Assembly: GCA_002471345.1 (NCBI GenBank)
Contig: DKPS01000123.1
Location: forward strand, 1-6,708
Source of the DNA: Saprospiraceae bacterium UBA7328
Lineage (GTDB): Bacteria > Bacteroidota > Bacteroidia > Chitinophagales > Saprospiraceae
Length of the DNA stretch: 6,708 nt
Reading direction: 5' to 3'
The notes beneath the pieces were generated by a model. The model was not told the DNA's origin. It made no database searches and saw nothing but the letters and a program-made list of their open reading frames with translations. Shown piece after piece: positions 6,177-6,708 of the stretch. Within the stretch, counting starts at the first letter, position 1, and each line of letters starts with the position of its first letter. The position numbers were made by a program, and so were the translations under genes.

Positions 6177-6708
6177 ATGTCAAGTGTTCTTACTTCCCAA
6201 ATTGAAAATGTTTTCGTTGTAACGATCAATCGGCCGAAAGTACGAAATGCAATAGATGGACCTACAGCACAGGACCTTTATGATGCATTTCACCATTTTG
6301 ACTTAAATGAAGATTTATATGTAGCTGTTCTAACCGGAGCAGAGGATATCTTTTGTGCAGGTGCTGACCTCAAATCACTTGCAGTAAGTAGTGGAAAAGC
6401 TCCTAATCTAACGATAGATGGTAATGCTCCTCTGGGCGTATCACGTATGAAATTAAATAAACCGGTTATTGCGGCTGTAGAAGGTCATGCTGTAGCTGGG
6501 GGACTTGAATTAGCACTTTGGTGCGATATGAGAGTAGCAGCTGAAGATGCTGTTTTTGGAGTTTTTTGCAGGAGGTTTGGAGTGCCATTAGTAGATGGTG
6601 GTACTATAAGGTTACCCAGGTTGGTAGGCCATGGCAGGGCAATGGACATGATTCTAACAGGGAGAGGGGTGAAGTCAGATGAAGCCCTGAGAATAGGACT
6701 AGTCAATA
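6177..6708 (+). CDS. Crotonase/enoyl-CoA hydratase family protein (3' end outside window)
   Basis: The first 177 residues of a protein normally about 255-260 long; the frame is open to the window edge. Crotonases act on acyl-CoA thioesters in the cytoplasm, using an oxyanion hole to stabilise an enolate. Visible: VVTINRPKVRNAID (14-27), FCAGADLKSLA (59-69, oxyanion-hole Ala63), GHAVAGGLELALWCDMRVA (103-121, oxyanion-hole Gly108 and a catalytic-position Glu111), GVFCRRFGVPLVDGGT (128-143), RLPRLVG (145-151) and DMILTGR (157-163). Compared with rat enoyl-CoA hydratase, Glu144 corresponds to Glu111 and is kept, while the Glu164 position is Cys131. The FCRRFGVP signature is, from memory, typical of a widespread subgroup annotated only as crotonase family, so hydration should not be assumed. 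The start at 6177 puts the first beta strand where expected; an ATG at 6169 is out of frame and soon hits a stop. The short 24-bp gap suggests co-transcription with the upstream isomerase-like gene. Confidence 0.9.
   Translation, partial: MSSVLTSQIENVFVVTINRPKVRNAIDGPTAQDLYDAFHHFDLNEDLYVAVLTGAEDIFCAGADLKSLAVSSGKAPNLTIDGNAPLGVSRMKLNKPVIAAVEGHAVAGGLELALWCDMRVAAEDAVFGVFCRRFGVPLVDGGTIRLPRLVGHGRAMDMILTGRGVKSDEALRIGLVN

Noticed and set aside
6485..6706. 73-codon minus-strand open frame opposite the crotonase gene
   Set aside because: It mirrors the conserved crotonase motif region and has no support of its own.

Overview
The window is an AT-rich stretch of a Bacteroidota chromosome. Four things point there: a GEVED domain followed by a PNP motif that looks like the start of a type IX secretion (T9SS) sorting domain; Asp/Cys-rich calcium-loop repeats of the kind common in secreted proteins of this phylum; a perfect TAnnTTTG -7 promoter element; and start codons without clear Shine-Dalgarno sequences. 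A Saprospiria- or Cytophagia-like lineage is plausible, but the sequence does not fix it.

Left half, minus strand. miaA (3205-4122, tRNA A37 dimethylallyltransferase) lies upstream of a 1007-residue secreted protein (3-3026), with 178 bp between them. The large protein has a signal peptide, about seventeen thrombospondin-type-3-like calcium loops mixed with CDDGDPNT modules, one beta-rich domain, a C-terminal GEVED domain, and a sorting domain that stops almost as soon as it begins. That early stop looks like a one-base frameshift at the window edge.

Middle. The divergent intergenic region (4123-4395) holds a perfect 8+4+8 palindrome and a TAGATTTG promoter element. These precede a small lipoprotein (4396-4935) with dockerin-like calcium loops. 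Two hairpins follow that gene; the second is a 13-bp stem and a probable terminator.

Right part, plus strand. A TIM-barrel sugar isomerase/epimerase-like protein with a twin-arginine, lipobox-containing leader (5109-6152) is followed after 24 bp by a crotonase-family gene (6177 to the window edge, partial). The two are probably co-transcribed.

No rRNA, tRNA, CRISPR array, insertion sequence or phage gene was seen, and no gene-free stretch exceeds 300 bases. Nothing forms an obvious new multi-gene system. The most unusual items are the broken sorting domain, the nested repeat architecture of the secreted protein, the orphan dockerin-like lipoprotein with its palindrome-bearing promoter, and the crotonase lacking one classical catalytic glutamate.
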